From contig NC_054536.1 of assembly GCF_017654505.1 (NCBI RefSeq), forward strand, positions 93,954,359-94,018,358: 64,000 bases of DNA. The letters run 5' to 3'. Origin of the DNA: Polyodon spathula. Taxonomy: Eukaryota > Chordata > Actinopteri > Acipenseriformes > Polyodontidae. Positions 12,801-21,655 of the stretch are shown here, one piece after another (positions within the stretch are counted from its first letter, which is position 1; every line of letters begins with the position of its first letter). The position numbers and the translations under genes were made by a program. Below the pieces are notes generated by a model that worked only from the letters and a program-made list of their open reading frames with translations, did no database searches and had not been told where the DNA came from.

Positions 12801-13149
12801 TGGGCTGCGTCTGCTAGAGGCCTCTTCACAGTCATCCAAAGGGCTGTACAGCCCCTACAACGCCAGTGCCTCTGGGTCAGCCTCCGGATCCCGGTCCGGG
12901 TCCAGAACTGGATCAAGAACAGGATCAAGACGGGGCAGCTTTGATGCCACTGGAACTCCATTCTCCACGTCCTTCTCCTCATCCTCCTACAGCTCCACAA
13001 GCTATGGTCGTCGATATGACGCCGGGCCTCACAGTGGAGTGAACTTGGATGAACTTGCACAAGCCCTCTCCACATTGAGTAGGAACTGCAGTTTTGAAGA
13101 AAGAGCGATCTTTACAGCAGTACAACCGCTGCACTCTGCAGTGGCATAG
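6811..13149 (+). CDS. plec: Plectin, last exon: end of rod, six plakin-repeat domains, GSR tail
   Basis: This exon has 2112 codons plus a TAG stop. Residues are counted from the first codon of the exon. Residues 1-125 finish the coiled coil. Six plakin-repeat domains begin near residues 186, 513, 844, 1176, 1421 and 1816. Each has tandem repeats with signatures such as LLEAQAATGYIIDP, LTVDEAV, LLSAERAVTGYKDPY and IATGGIIDPVNSHRVP. Between domains 5 and 6 (about 1660-1810) is the very conserved linker with KRERKTSSKSSVRKRRVVI, which in mammals belongs to the vimentin/keratin-binding region, followed by a Ser-rich SRSSSIGSSSSYPMSP stretch. The tail (about 2018-2046) carries SGSRSGSRTGSRTGSRRGS, the GSR-type motif of plakins. 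The protein links intermediate filaments to junctions and other cytoskeleton. After GRRY the tail runs about 43 residues to the stop, longer than the mammalian end I remember, although both finish in SAVA. There is no frameshift anywhere in the exon. Confidence 0.97.
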   Translation: MAVAQQEQIKQETHTLQKTFITEKEMLIKKEKFIEEEKSKLEKQFEEEMKKAKALKDEEERQRKQMEEEKKQLQSTLDTALKKQQDAEEEVCSKQNELQELEKKRLEQEKLLAEENRKLREKLQQLQVVQKPAPAQTHTREIMIQTDVPEEELVAMTQVGVQSVNGRDAVDSVGSPKQNGEAGPTFDGIREKVPASRLLEAGILSKKLMDKLKKGKTTVEELAKTENLKNYLKGKNSIGGILLKPNKKMSLYQALKDRIITPGTAMVLLEAQAASGYIIDPVKNAKLSVNEAVKEGLIGPELHTRMLSAERAVTGYKDPYTGSKISLFEAMKKDLIIKEHGIRLLEAQIATGGIIDPVNSHRVPIETAYKLGFFDAEMNKILSDPSDDTKGFFDPNTQENLTYLQLMERCVTDPETGLCLLPITEKAAKSEQTYSDEETKDVFRKATVSVPFGRFKGKTVTIWEIINSEYFTEEQRRDLIRQYKTGKITVEKIIKIIITVVEEGEKKKQVAFEGLRAPVPANELLESKIIDKDLYNQLHQGKTSIKDISELEPVKKCLKGTNSIAGVVIESTKEKLPIYQAMKKDFLQQGTALALLEAQAATGYIINPVTNEKLTVDEAVKARLVGPELHDRLLSAERAVTGYKDPYTGSTVSLFQAMQKDLIHKDQGIRLLDAQLATGGVIDPVKSHRVPMDIACKRGYLDDEMNKILSNPTDDTKGFFDPNTQENVTYRQLQKRCVTDKDTGLCLLPLSEQAIKAKEEQKHSEIQTKEALNQATVEVQSGPFKGKRVTIWEIINSEYLTEEQRIEMIRQYRTGKVTMEKIIKIVITIIDETETKKQQQVSFNGLRAPVPASSLFDSNIIDKATYSQLQQGKKTPKEVSEINSVKKYLQGTDSIAGIYVESTKEKMTVYQAMKKNYIRPSTALGLLEAQAATGFVIDPIKNQMLTVHDAVKAGVVGPEMHEKLLLAEKAVTGYKDPYTGNTISLFQAMQKDLVLKEQAIPLLEAQIATGGIIDPVNSHRVPIEVAYKRGYFDQEMSKIFSHSSNDTKAFVDPNTNDKLTYQQLKEMCIRDPDTGLCFILLKKTEGPSVVEKTFMYTEEETRNEFEKTQVDIPLESQAGKSMSLWDVLNSDLLPEEERRKLLQQYQSGSITKERMIIIIIEIIEQREIIRHEQSITCDVIRRRVTIEELYSARIIDLETYNFLKQGKKTIREIMETEIVKRYLFGTGSIAGFLASSKEKVSIYQAMKRGLVKPEVAIGLLEAQAATGFMIDPVKDEMLTVDEAVRKNVVGPEIHDKLLSAERAVTGYRDPYSGKTISLFQAMKKDLICEDYALKLLEAQFATGGIVDPEYNFHLPTDVALQRGYMNKETNEKISDPNGDIKGYLDPITLEKLSYAQLLKRCKIDVGTGLHLLSLSDRRLMLFKGLRKQITIEELVCSEIIDQKTVQQLQEGLTTIEEVSKLLQKYLEGTSCIAGVFVESTKDRLSVYQAMKKNMIRPGTAFELLEAQAATGYVIDPIKNQKLTVNEAVLMGIVGPEFKDKLLSAERAVTGYKDPYSGKIISLFQAMKKGLILKDHGIRLIEAQIATGGIIDPEESHRLPVEVAYKRGLFDEEMNKILLDPSDDTRGFFDPNTEENLTYLQLMERCFTDPETGLVLLLLKEKKRERKTSSKSSVRKRRVVIVDPETGKEMSVYEAYRKGLIDHQTYLELSEQECEWEEITISSSDGVVKSMIIDRRSGRQYDIDDAISKGLIDQSSLDQYRSGSLSITEFADMLSGNMSGFRSRSSSIGSSSSYPMSPIPTIKTPATTWSDPTEETGPVAGILDTDTLEKVSITEAMHRNLVDNITGQRLLEAQSCTGGIIDPNTGEKFPVADAVNKGLVDKIMVDRINLAQKAYHGFEDPRTKTKMSAAQALKKGWLYYEAGQRFLEVQYLTGGLIEPDVTGRVQLDEAIRKGTLDARTAQKLRDVSAYTKYLTCPKTKLKISYKDAMDRSMVEEGSGLRLLEASSQSSKGLYSPYNASASGSASGSRSGSRTGSRTGSRRGSFDATGTPFSTSFSSSSYSSTSYGRRYDAGPHSGVNLDELAQALSTLSRNCSFEERAIFTAVQPLHSAVA

Positions 13150-13560
13150 TTTATAGGAAACATGTTAAAGAAACAAAAAAAATACATTATTTATTCTGCT
13201 CTACATGTAGTTGAGTTTATTAGGACTAGTGCTGTATAAATATTACTACCTTTCTGAATAGTATTTCTACCTGTTCATCCTCTATTCTAAACCAAGCCAT
13301 TGGCTCAAAGGAATCTGCATTCAGTTATTAACATCTGTTTTGATTGCTCTGTTTTACTGGCCTATTTAGTTGTAGTATTTTAATTAGTTTTAACTTTGAA
13401 TGAATAATATAACAGATTTTTGTGACTGACTGCAATTGTTTTAACACGTCAGTATGAGATAATTTCCCACCTGTCGATATACTACACTTGATCAACCTCT
13501 AAAACATATTCCAGCCTTTATTTCTTCTAAAAAAAAATAAAGAAGAATATTTTCGCATAG
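13150..13560 (+). terminator. plec: Plectin 3' UTR with candidate poly(A) signal
   Basis: The region is AT-rich after the TAG stop. A consensus AATAAA lies at 13536-13541 and is the first good poly(A) signal downstream of the gene. The transcript probably ends within about 30 bases of it. Other weaker signals further on cannot be excluded. Confidence 0.55.
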
Positions 13561-15001
13561 CCTCTAAGTACTTTGAAGTTATCCTTTAGATGACAAGACA
13601 GTACATTCTATGTTAAGCAGATATTATTATATTCAATAAGACTGTGAATCTAATGATAGATGAACATATATATACATATTATATATATTATATATATATA
13701 TAATATATATATATATAACCGGGAAATGAACACAGATCAATTAAAAAAGATATAAGATTGAATAAGAAAATTAATTTAGCCATGCAAACAAAAAATAAAA
13801 AATTAAACTCTTGACTACCTGCAGAGCAGAATAAACATACCAGCCACATTTGACAAAAGGAAAACACTGAAAATAAATGCTTCAAGACACCAACCTTATA
13901 GTTCTGTAATATAACGCAAACTCAACTACCCTTCCACGGTTAACCCTCTGCCAACCCAAAGCACTGTTCACTGCCCTTTCGGCTATAACTATGTGATGTT
14001 TTGTCTTCTGCCTAAGCTGCTCACTTACTCTGCAGGACTCAAGCAATTATGCACCCTAAAAACTCATGGCCAGACATCATGGGGAAACACAAATTACCTA
14101 AATTCATGTACGGCAAGAAGTATTGTCAACATATAACCCTCCCACACCCTTCTCAGGAATCCCTCCTGTTTTCTATATAAATATATGGGGAATCTCCACC
14201 ACTGAGGCCACAGGATAAAGCATGCCTGCTGTAGCTCAATAAAGCAAATAAGACTGAAATGTTGGATTTCTGGCTTCAATGAATATGGATGCAGTAAGAA
14301 GCAGGAGCTCAAAGGCTCTTCAGAGCCTCCTTGGAGATACAGTATGATGATGATGATGGTGCTTGTAAGTAAATTCAAGTAGAATTCCTTCCCTTCATAT
14401 TGTCTTCAATTGGATTGTTTCCTCTAGCTGCTTTCACTTGTATTCTTTACTCACTTTTATCTTCACAATTTTTCACTCGGCACGGCTCCTCTCTCTTCCA
14501 CCATTTACCTGAGTGAGATTAGAAGCTGCCCAAATAAACGTGCCCAGAACAGGGTGGCTGCTCTGCATGTGAGTCTGTCCTCTTTCTCTACTGTATTTCT
14601 CTATCTGGGGAGTGGCTCACATGTCCATTACCCTAATGAATTAAAAGGTGCTCTGGATATCAGCTTACTTGCATGGTGAAGGTGCTTTCTGTGGCTCGTT
14701 GACATGATGGCCTGGTGGTACTTATTTTATTTCCAGATTGTTTTGTTTGCATGAGGTATTTATGCACAAGTACTGTAAAGAACACGTGGTGGGACTTCAC
14801 AATATGTCTGTGCATAGCATTCAAATTTAGCATGTCAAGGAGGTAATCACACGATTGTATCATGACATGGGAGATTGACCCCTCTTAATAGCATGCAAAC
14901 CAGAAAGTGCCGAATGTTAGAAACATGCAAGGTGTTAGTTTAGTGGTGACTCCTTTCTTTTTTCTTTTGATTTCTATAAGTTTTTTTTATGTTGGTTCTA
15001 G
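13561..15001. other. Intergenic DNA with TA microsatellite
   Basis: The region is AT-rich. A (TA)n-like microsatellite lies at about 13666-13718. I see no supported gene between here and the candidate exon at 15002. A long T-rich tract (about 14950-15000) serves as the polypyrimidine tract of that exon. Confidence 0.5.
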
Positions 15002-15145
15002 GCGTCCCTCTTCACTGCTTTACTCCAAAGACAAGGAACAGAGGGAGAAACTCGAAGATGGATATCTGAGGTTCAGGGTCCTCAGACTGACCTAAACTGC
15101 AGCATTACTATGAAGACTCAACTGCCTGCATATCCAGGGATTCAG
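15002..15145 (+). CDS. Candidate coding exon, 48 codons, unknown
   Basis: The segment has a pyrimidine-rich acceptor (ttttttttatgttggttctag) and a donor (attcag|gtaaaa), and it is open in phase 0 from end to end. It encodes ASLFTALLQRQGTEGE..., ending QLPAYPGIQ. I do not recognise the protein. It could be an isolated terminal segment with the 15466 exon, an alternative 3' exon spliced from the plectin rod exon (also phase 0), or an upstream exon of the gene that starts near 23.7 kb (also phase 0). No homology supports it, so it rests only on splice signals and an open frame. Confidence 0.3.
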
Positions 15146-15465
15146 GTAAAAATTATCACCATGGTTCAAGACAAAATGACACCTACAGCCACTTCATTGT
15201 TGTTTTCCGACACCTGATTCATCTTTTTTGAGATCTCAAACAGCTGCCCTGAGATGCCCTTATGTATTTTTCTTTTTGTTATTGCAATAATCTGACAATT
15301 CTAATTTTTTTGGAAATCACATGTACAGTTTTCACGCCAGGATGTTGTAGTAAGGAAGGGGCTGTTGGATATCTTACTGTTTTATTTTTTTTTCCCATCA
15401 CAAAAACAGATTTTTTTTTTTGTTTTCATTCCATTGATTTGAAATCATGTTTTGTTTTATTTTAG

Positions 15466-15761
15466 ATCTTCATTCAAGTGTTTACCCTTCTTCTCCCACC
15501 TCATCTCCTGCCTGAAGAGAATTGAGCTTATCACACCTTTGAGATTTCGAGAAGCCTTGAGATTCCAGGAACAAGCTGCATGCCCCTTGTCCTGTCCTGA
15601 CCTGACCTGAACCCAGAATTGCTATAGAAACTCCAGCACACCAAACAGACTGATGCCTAACACATGCCTTACCTTCAGAAGCTGCTCAAATTGCACAGAT
15701 ATTCTCAATGCTTAGTCTTCTGAGGCTTTCAAAGCTACGCTGTAGTACGTTGGCCAATAAA
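15466..15761 (+). CDS. Candidate terminal exon with poly(A) signal
   Basis: This follows an excellent acceptor (ttttgttttattttag). In phase 0 it reads 19 codons (starting IFIQVFTLLLPP) to a TGA at 15523-15525. A consensus AATAAA follows at 15756-15761, so the segment has the shape of a last exon. The coding part is hydrophobic and short and may be chance, and the exon could be non-coding. It would join the 15002-15145 exon across a 320-base intron. Confidence 0.27.
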
Positions 15762-15780
15762 ATGTGTTCTGACTAAGAAT

Positions 15781-17400
15781 GTGTCACGGCATGCACTTTA
15801 AAGGGCTAACTTAGGGTCAGATATTGACTGTGTTCCATGTATAGTATATACCCAATATGTAAAGTGACTTGTGGTACTGTACATAATAGTACGTGGCCAT
15901 GATAGCCATGGAGGCCACGTTACAGAATGGTAATTTACTTTGCAAATGTCCCCATGCGATGATCACTGTAAAGAATCTCGCCATATCAAGTTACAGTGCT
16001 GTTATACTGTTGTGTGTCTTCGATTTCAAATATTTCAACATGAGCTTTACATTCACAAGAACAAGAAAAATCAATCGCACAGTACTGTACATGTTAGTAA
16101 AAAGCTGGAAAGCTGAAATGTTACAATAACTGGACTTGCAGTTTACGCTTTGAGGTAGATCAGAGAGGCAAATGTAGTCCCTTTCATCCATAATTCAGTG
16201 TGGCAGACAATGAGTCCATAGGCTTCCTCATGTGTGTCGCCTATGCGTGTTGTGTTTGGTCTGTCAACACATTATAGAAAAGGACGTTACTCCTCAAAGA
16301 GACTGTGCCTTCTATGCAAAACACTGTCAAACTAGAGAAGGAATATTGCTGTCAGTTGCATGTTTCATTTTTTTTTTGACATTTTAATCAATTATTTAAC
16401 ATCTACTGTAGTAATGGATATCCAATAATCTAATAAAATAATAGTAATAATAATAATTTTAACTGCAATAATACCTTGTTCACTCAAATTTACCATTGCA
16501 GTTAAACATTATTGTGTTACTGTAATAACTGACGTTCATGACTCGCTAATTTGGTTTACACCCATTCAAAAAAGATATATATATTTTGCTGACGGCTAAG
16601 TGATAATATACAATGTTTTTTTTTTCTTTGAAATGTGGTATTACATTCTTTTTTAATTTAATGTTGTATAATTAACCCCCATTTAAAATATTGTAATCTT
16701 GCAATCAGTTTTATGCAAGGAGAAAAGTGGCATGCACCATTGGGCCACTGGAAGGTTAAGAAAGTATATAGACCTACTAAATACAGTATGCTTCAAAATA
16801 ACTAATCTTACATATTATGATTTTCTTTACTACAAAATGTCAAATTGTGTGTGAATTGTAATTTAGCATACAATTTGTGCCACACATTTTCTCCTTGATG
16901 CTAAATCTTGGTGAAGTAGGGTGCCTGTCCCACATATAGCCAACACTCGTCTCAAGCATCTGAAGACTTTAAAATGTGTTTTTTATAGCTTGCTGAAGCC
17001 ATGTGCTTTCCAAATAGCAGTAATTTTGTCATTTATGTACTGTTGCGCTCCTTAAAAATACTTCTGTAAATCATGTCATATTTTTTCTTTGTTTTTCATC
17101 ATATTTTTGATATTATATATAAAGAAATTTTTGCTTTGCATGTTTTACTAACTCAGTAATAAAATTTATATACAAAAGAGTAAGATAATAAAGGCATTAA
17201 ATATATCTGTATCCATTTTATTTGAAACTGGTTTATATAATTAAAAATACTTAATTATTCAGAACTAACTGGTTGGTTTTGACCATAATAATGAGGTTGT
17301 ATTGTTATGGGGCATGGTTATAAAGAAGAGGCATCTGGTGCATTTTTCAGTATAACGCTATAATCAAATGTAAATAAACCAATGTGCTGTAATCAAGCCG
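15781..17400. other. Intergenic AT-rich DNA, nothing recognised
   Basis: The stretch is AT-rich with (TAA)n-like and poly(T) runs and several AATAAA motifs. It has no open frame with splice signals and no recognised repeat family. It ends where the 35-bp minisatellite begins. Confidence 0.5.
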
Positions 17401-17573
17401 TGTTGTCATTCAACTGTTGTTCAGTACGAGTCTCATGGCATTCATCTGCTGATCAGTACAAGTCTCCTCATGCCATTCAACTGTTAATCAGTACGAGTCT
17501 CATGGCATTCATCTGTGGATCAGTACGAATCTCCATGTGACTCATCTGTTGATCAGTAGTCTCCTCATGTCAT
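17401..17573. repeat. 35-bp minisatellite, left part
   Basis: About five diverged copies of a 35-bp unit beginning gttgatcagtacgagtctcc and ending in tcatgtcattcatct are present here. The same array resumes at 20804 on the other side of the CR1/Tc1 block, so it was split by that insertion. The copies here are more degenerate than those on the right. Confidence 0.9.
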
Positions 17574-17639
17574 TCATAAGAACATAAGAATGTTTTCAAA
17601 TGAGAGGAGGCCATTCTGCCCATCTTGCTTGTTTGGTTG

Positions 17640-17948
17640 TTAGTAGCTTATTGATCCCAGAATCTCATCAAGCAGCTTCTTGAGCTTCAACAACATTACT
17701 GGGGAGTTGGTTCCAGACCCTATTCTGAATGCCAATTTATCTAATCTCCATTTGTGACCCCTGGTCCTGGTTTCTTTTTTCAGGTTGAAAAAGTCCCTTG
17801 GGTCAGTATCTTTTTGAATTTTGAATGCATGAATCAGATCACTCTGTAGTCTTCTTTGTTCAAGACTGAATAGATTCAATTGTTTAAGCTTGTCTGCATG
17901 TGACATGCCTTTTAAACCTGGAATAATTTTGGTCGCTCTTCTTTGCAC
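17640..17948 (-). pseudogene. CR1 reverse-transcriptase C-terminal fragment
   Basis: This 102-codon remnant includes QRRATKIIPGLKGM, LEQRRLQSDLIHAFK and RTRGHKWRLDKLAF, ending KKLLDEILGSISY. The same C-terminal signature is intact in the CR1 copy at 44462-45709. It is the post-palm, C-terminal part of the ORF2 protein. The region between this and the Tc1 insertion (17949-18804) continues as degenerate reverse transcriptase with frame breaks. Confidence 0.85.
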
Positions 17949-18804
17949 TCTTTATAGAACAGCAATATCCTTTTTGTAGCGAGGTGACCAGAACTGAACA
18001 CAATATTCTAGATGAGGCCTTGGTAATGCATTGTAAAATTTTAACGTTACTTTCCTTGATTTAAATTCAACACTTTTCACTATATATCCAAGCTATTGTT
18101 GGCCTTTTTTATAGCTTCCCCACATTGTCTAGATGAAGATATTTGAATCATCATAAACTCCTAGGTCTTTTTCATAGATTCCTTCAATTTCAATATCTAC
18201 CATATGATATTTATAATGCACATTTGTATTTCCTGCATGCAGTACCTTTGACTTTTTTCTCTATTAAATGTCATTTGCCATGTGTCTGCCCAGTTCTGAA
18301 TCTTGTCTAGATCATTTTGAATGACCTTTGCTGCTGCACCAGTGTTTGCCACTCCTCCTATTTTTGTGTCATCTGCAAATTTAACAAGTTTGTTTATTAT
18401 ACCAGAATCTAAGTAATTAATGTAGATTAGGAATAGCAGAGGACCTAATACTGATCCCTGTGGTACTCCACTAGTATCTTCAATCCATTTTGAGGCTTCA
18501 CCTCTAATCAGTACTAACCACTCCCTGATCCATGTGCATGCGTTTCCTTGAATCCCTACTGCTTTTAGTTTGAGAATTAATCTTTTATGCAGGACTTTGT
18601 CAAAAGCTTTCTGGAATCTAGATAAACCATGTCATATGCTTTGCAATTAATCATTATCAATGTTGCATCCTCAAAACTATCAAGCAGGGTGAGTTAGACA
18701 CAATCTCCCTTTACTAAAACCATGCTGACTGTCTCCCAGGATGCTGTTATCATATAGGTCATTTTCCATTTTGGATCTTATCATAGTTTCCATAAGTTTA
18801 CATA

Positions 18805-19019
18805 CAGTGGCTCTCAAAAGTATTCACCCCCCTTGGACTTTTCCACATTTTATTGTGTTACAACATTGAATAAAAATGGATTTAATTAGGAGTTTTTGCC
18901 ACTGATCAACACAAAAAAGTCCATTATGTCAAAGTGAAAAATACAATCTACAAATTGTTCTAAATTAATTACAAATATAAAACTGAAAATAATTGATTGC
19001 ATAAGTATTCACCCCCTTT
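18805..19019. repeat. Tc1 left terminal inverted repeat
   Basis: The outer end is cagtggctctcaaaag and an inner direct copy of tattcacccccttt lies near 19003-19018. It pairs with 20199-20406 on the opposite strand with scattered mismatches. The repeats bind the transposase. Confidence 0.85.
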
Positions 19020-19190
19020 GCTATGACACACCTAAATAAGCTCTGGGGCAAACCAGTTGTCTTTAGAAGTTACATAATAGTTGAATCCACCTGTGTGCAA
19101 TTAAGGTGTTTCACATGATTTCAGGTTAAATACCCCTGTCTCTGGGACGTCCCACAGTTGGTTAGTACATTTCCTAACAAAAACTACATC

Positions 19191-20200
19191 ATGAAGACGA
19201 AGGAACATTCAAAGCAAATCCAGAATAAGGTTCTTCAAAAGCATCAGTCAGGGATAGGATATAGAACATTTCCAAGACATTCAATATCCCCTGGAGCACA
19301 GTAATGTCCATTATTAAGAAATGGAGAGAATATGGCACAACTGTGAATCTGTCTAGAACAGGCCGTCCTCAAAAACTGAGTATCCGGGCAAGAAGGGCCC
19401 TAGTCAGGGAGGCCACCAAGATGCCTATGGCAAGCTAAAGGAGTTACAGTCTTCCACGGCTGAGCTGGGAGACACTGTGCATACAGCAACAATAGCCCGG
19501 GTGCTTTACAAAACTGGCCTTTATGGGGAAACTGGCAAAAATAAAGCTACTGTTGAAAAAACTCACATCAAATCTCAGCTAGAGTTTGCCAGAAGGCATG
19601 TGGGAGACTGAGACCAAGTGGAAGCAGATTCTATGGTCTGATGAGACCAAAATAGAGCTTTATGGCCTAAACACTAAGCGCTATGTTTGGTGCAAGCCTA
19701 ACACCGCACATCATCCTGAGAACACCATCCCTACTGTGAAGCATGGTGGTGGCAGCATCATGCTATGGGGATGCTTTCCTGCATCAGAGCCTGGAAAGCT
19801 CATGAAGATAGAGGGCAAAATGGACGCAGCAAAGTACAGAGAAATCCTGGAGGAAAACCTGCTGAAGTCTACAAGAGATCTAGGACGGGAGAAGATCTTC
19901 CAGCAGGACAATGACCCCAAACATAGAGCCAAAGCCACACTGGGGTGGCTTAAAAACAAAAAGGTCAATGTCCTGGAGTGGCCCAGTCAAAGCCCAGACC
20001 TCAACCCAATTGAGAATATGTGGAAAGAGTTGAAAATTGCTGTTCACCAAATATCCCCATCCAACCTGATGGAGCTTGAGCAATTTTGCAAAGAAGAATG
20101 GGTAAAAATTACAGTGTCCAGATGTGCAAAGCTGGTAGAGACTTATCCAAATAGACTCGTGGCTGTAATTGATGCCAAAGGTGCCTCTACCAAATATTGA
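19191..20200 (+). pseudogene. Tc1 transposase pseudogene (DD34E)
   Basis: The original start is the ATG at 19191 (MKTKEHSKQIQNKVLQKHQS), the helix-turn-helix DNA-binding part. The N-terminal half is broken by indels and stops between about 19290 and 19600. From about 19586 to the TGA at 20198-20200 the frame is open for about 205 codons and carries the whole catalytic domain: LWSDETK (first Asp), FQQDNDPKH (second Asp) and SPDLNPIENMW (Glu). I count 34 residues between the second Asp and the Glu, which is the Tc1 DD34E spacing. The N-terminal damage makes it non-functional. Confidence 0.92.
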
Positions 20201-20406
20201 TTCAAGGGGGTGAATACTTATGCAATCAATTATTTTCTGTTTTGTATTTGTAATTAATCTAGAATAATTTGTACAATTTTTCATTTTGACTTTTTTGTTT
20301 TGATCAGTGGCAAAAACTCCTAATTAAATCCATTTTGATTCCATGTTGTAACACAATAAAATGTGGAAAAGTCCAAGGGGGGGGTGAATACTTTTGAGAG
20401 CCACTG
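20199..20406. repeat. Tc1 right terminal inverted repeat
   Basis: This is the reverse complement of the left repeat, with the inner motif ggggtgaatacttatgc at about 20207 and the outer end gagagccactg at 20396-20406. Confidence 0.85.
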
Positions 20407-20803
20407 TTTGATAGGTCAGGTTCATTGGTCTGTACTTACCTGGTTTGGTTTTATCTCCCCTTTTGTGGATCAGTATTAAGTTTGCAATTTTCCAGTCTGT
20501 CAGTACAATCCCTGTGTCAAGAGACTGTTGCATGATCTTGGTTAGTGGTTTGTAAATAACTTATTTCATTTCTTTGAATACTATTGAGAGGATCTCATCT
20601 GGCCCAGAGCTCCTAGTCCCTTTAACATTTCTGCCTCTGTTAGCTGCAGCTGTTAGAATTTAAGCTGCATTAACTTCCCAATTAATGTATTTTCTGATAA
20701 AAGCAATTCCAGGTGCAATTTCTCCTTACTGCTTCTAACTGCTCTGTGCTTTTCAATGAAGCACTTCTCATACAATGCCACTCCCACGCTGTTGCTGGAA
20801 GAA

Positions 20804-21655
20804 CTGTTGATCAGTATGAGTCTCCTCATTTAGATGTGTTGTCATTCTTCTGTTGATCAGTAGGAGTCTCATGTCATTCATCTGTTGATCAGCACAAGTC
20901 TCCTGTCATTCACCTGTTGATCAGTACAAGTCTCCTCATGTCATTCTTCTGTTGATCAGTACGAGTCTCCTTATGTCATTCATCTATTAATCAGTTCGAG
21001 TCTCCTCATGTCATTCATATGTTGATCAGTACAAGTCTCTTCATGTCATTCATCTGTTGATCAGTAGGAGTCTCCTCATGTCATTCATCTGTTGATCAGT
21101 ACAAGTCTCCTCATGTCATTCATCTATTAATCAGTTCGAGTCTCCTCATGTCATTCATCTGTTGATCAGTACAAGTCTCTTCATGTCATTCATCTGTTGA
21201 TCAGTAGGAGTCTCCTCATGTCATTCACCTGTTGATCAGTACGAGTATCCTCATGTCATTCTTCTGTTGATCAGTAGGAGTCTCCTCATGTCATTCATCT
21301 GTTGATCAGCACAAGTCTCCTCATGTCATTCATCTATTAATCAGTTCGAGTCTCCTCATGTCATTCATCTGTTGATCAGCATGAGTCTCCTCATGTCCTT
21401 CTTCTGTTGATCAATACGAGTCTCCTCATGTCATTCATCTGTTGATCAGTACAAATCTCCTCACGTCCTTCTGTTGATCAGTACGAGTCTCCTCATGTCC
21501 TTCTTCTGTTGATCAATACTTGTCTCCTCATGTCATTCATATCTTGATCAGTACAAGTCTCCTCATGTCTTTCATCTGTTGATCAGTACAAGTCTCCTCA
21601 TGTCTTTCATCTGTTGATCAGTACAAGTCTCCTCATGTCATTCATCTGTATACGT
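20804..21655. repeat. 35-bp minisatellite, right part
   Basis: About 24 tandem copies of a 35-bp unit (gttgatcagtacgagtctcc followed by tcatgtcattcatct) are present, with substitutions such as tacaagtct, taggagtct and attaatcagttcgag. Variant copies recur in order, for example the attaatcagttcgag copy at about 20990, 21125 and 21330, which suggests multi-unit duplications. It continues the array at 17401-17573. Confidence 0.93.

Larger units (their letters stand above)
18805..20406 (+). mobile_element. Tc1-family DNA transposon, full length, inactive
   Basis: This 1602-bp element starts cagtggctctcaaaag and ends cttttgagagccactg, a perfect inverted match. The inverted repeats run for about 200 bp and contain an inner repeat of the outer motif (tattcaccccc at about 18820 and again at about 19005). 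This is the IR/DR arrangement typical of fish Tc1 elements. It is flanked by TA on the left. The right flank is now TT, presumably a mutated target duplication. The element lies inside the CR1 copy, so it is younger than that CR1. Confidence 0.93.
17574..20803 (-). mobile_element. CR1-type LINE, minus strand, interrupted by Tc1
   Basis: On the minus strand this is the 3' part of a CR1-clade non-LTR retrotransposon. Its 3' tail is seen as cataagaacataagaa at the left edge. Translated fragments match the other CR1 copy at 44392-45798: a C-terminal piece at 17640-17948 (RRATKIIPGLKGMSHADKL) and an N-terminal piece around 20450-20530 (IHKRGDKTKPGKYRP). A Tc1 element at 18805-20406 splits the reverse-transcriptase region, leaving about 1.6 kb of CR1 sequence. 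Several frameshifts and stops show that it is dead. Both ends abut the 35-bp minisatellite. Confidence 0.9.

Noticed and set aside
3133..13075. Antisense ORFs across the plectin exons
   Set aside because: They are shadows of the biased codon use of the coiled-coil and plakin-repeat exons. The sense frame is clearly plectin.
6811..13149. Epiplakin, desmoplakin or MACF1 instead of plectin
   Set aside because: The single giant rod exon, six repeat domains, the RKTSSKSSVRKRRVV linker and the GSR tail ending SAVA are the plectin combination.
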